Part shown: piece after piece, positions 63,420-64,000 of the stretch | How positions within the stretch are numbered: the stretch's first letter is position 1 | How the letters are laid out: every line of letters begins with the position of its first letter | Assembly (NCBI RefSeq): GCF_001021165.1 | Contig: NZ_AZAY01000034.1 | Coordinates: 1 to 64,000, forward strand | Source of the DNA: Marinitoga sp. 1197 | Lineage (GTDB): Bacteria > Thermotogota > Thermotogae > Petrotogales > Petrotogaceae | Length of the DNA stretch: 64,000 nt | Reading direction: 5' to 3' | The notes under the pieces: model-generated | Database searches by the model: none | Seen by the model: only the letters and a program-made list of their open reading frames with translations | What the model was told of the DNA's origin: nothing | Position numbers and translations under genes: made by a program

Positions 63420-64000
63420 TTGGAATTTTTAATAAGATTATCAAGAAAGAAAGTAGAAAATATTAATATAATAACTAAAAGATATTTATATGATAAAATA
63501 GATATCAACAATAGATTAATATGAATATTAGGTGCTAAGGGTACTGGAAAAACGACTCTTATGTTACAATTAATTAAAGAAAAATATGATTTGTCAAAAA
63601 CTATATATATGAGTTTAGATCATATATTCTTTTTAGAAAATAATTTAATTAATGTTATTGAAAGTCTTTATACGCGGTATGGAATAAAAAATTTTTTTTT
63701 AGATGAAATACATAAGTATAAAAATTGGGAACAGGAAATCAAAAACATCTATGACTTTTACGATGATATTAAAATTATTTTTTCCGGCAGTTCAAGTATT
63801 AATATTAAACAAGCTAAATATGATCTTTCAAGAAGATGCGTTACATATATTCTAAATGGATTATCTTTTAGAGAATTTTTAAATATTAAATATGGTGAAA
63901 AATATAAACATTACGACTTTCAGGAATTAATAGAGAATTATCGAGATATAGCCTTTAATATAGCCGAAAATAATAAAATCCTTCTGGATTTTCAGGAATA
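63420..64000 (+). pseudogene. AAA_14/DUF4143-type ATPase with in-frame TGA, right end cut by window
   Basis: After GAGGTGA the TTG-initiated frame reads EFLIRLSRKKVENINIITKR, meets TGA at 63523-63525, and then continues open to the window edge. The continuation has Walker A GAKGTGKTTLML, Walker B FFLDEIHKYKNW and FSGSSSINIKQAKYDLSRR. These are the features of the AAA_14 plus DUF4143 ATPases often found in scattered, mobile-looking loci. A single GGA-to-TGA change just before the P-loop would explain the stop. It could also be a sequencing error, or translation could restart downstream. The C-terminal domain is outside the window. Confidence 0.75.

Noticed and set aside
1-64000. CRISPR arrays, tRNA or rRNA genes
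   Set aside because: No regularly spaced repeats, cloverleaf-like sequences with TTCRA arms, or rRNA stretches were seen on either strand.

Overview
This is a very AT-rich bacterial chromosome segment (roughly 30% G+C by eye). It is most likely from a Thermotogota bacterium of the Petrotogales/Marinitoga kind. The strongest evidence is the cluster pyk, pfkA, a small DUF2007 gene, gcvT, gcvH, gcvPA, gcvPB (55965-63049), which has the gene content and order I remember from Thermotoga. A split glycine decarboxylase, PPDK beside gpsA, adjacent fhs-folD, short strong Shine-Dalgarno sites and frequent TTG/GTG starts agree with this. The genus is inference.

Layout. 1-1710 is decayed: an IS3-type transposase start at the left edge, the 3' part of an AAA-ATPase/PD-(D/E)XK-like gene, and a broken iron alcohol dehydrogenase. 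1907-17209 is core metabolism: a codB-codA cytosine salvage operon; a minus-strand nnr-rpoN-thiN operon (NAD(P)HX repair, sigma-54, thiamine pyrophosphokinase); a glutaredoxin; a STAS anti-anti-sigma factor; a cytoplasmic GH13 enzyme coupled to an ABC-F ATPase; a PAS-PAS-GAF-GGDEF cyclase; deoD; a split chromate transporter; and fhs-folD. 19131-29409 holds an HD-GYP sensor, a guanine riboswitch controlling an AzgA-type purine permease, dxr coupled to a chemoreceptor, and clpX-tsaD-dus.

29520-34170 is an accessory scar. It contains remnants of at least two, perhaps three, transposases, two remnants of AAA-ATPase/nuclease-type genes, many short perfect hairpins and paired repeats. It also holds one intact two-gene unit, an OLD-like ATPase plus a TOPRIM-like protein (32035-33857), which is the best defence-system candidate in the window. 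Then follow aroE, an MFS carrier, and a tight plus-strand series: lipoprotein, orphan periplasmic binding protein, MazG-like protein, metallophosphoesterase, gpsA, ppdK.

The most unusual structure is at 43292-47183. The last third of a kilobase of ppdK, with its terminator, is repeated about 3.5 kb downstream as a nearly identical direct repeat. Between the copies lie three minus-strand genes for envelope or exported proteins: a TolC-like protein, a propeller-like protein and a small exported protein. Next is a nitrosative/redox-stress module: a Crp/Fnr-type regulator convergent with a DUF438/hemerythrin-hcp operon. The promoter of that operon carries a near-perfect 16-bp palindrome centred exactly at -41.5 from the inferred start. 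After that come an exported alpha-amylase lipoprotein, a copper operon (AhpD-like protein, CopA, CopZ), the glycolysis/glycine cleavage cluster, and at the right edge an AAA ATPase gene broken by an in-frame TGA.

I saw no tRNA, rRNA or CRISPR array. All family assignments come from motifs read by eye, without database searches. Several starts are placed downstream of the longest open frame because of ribosome-binding-site spacing; this is stated in each entry.
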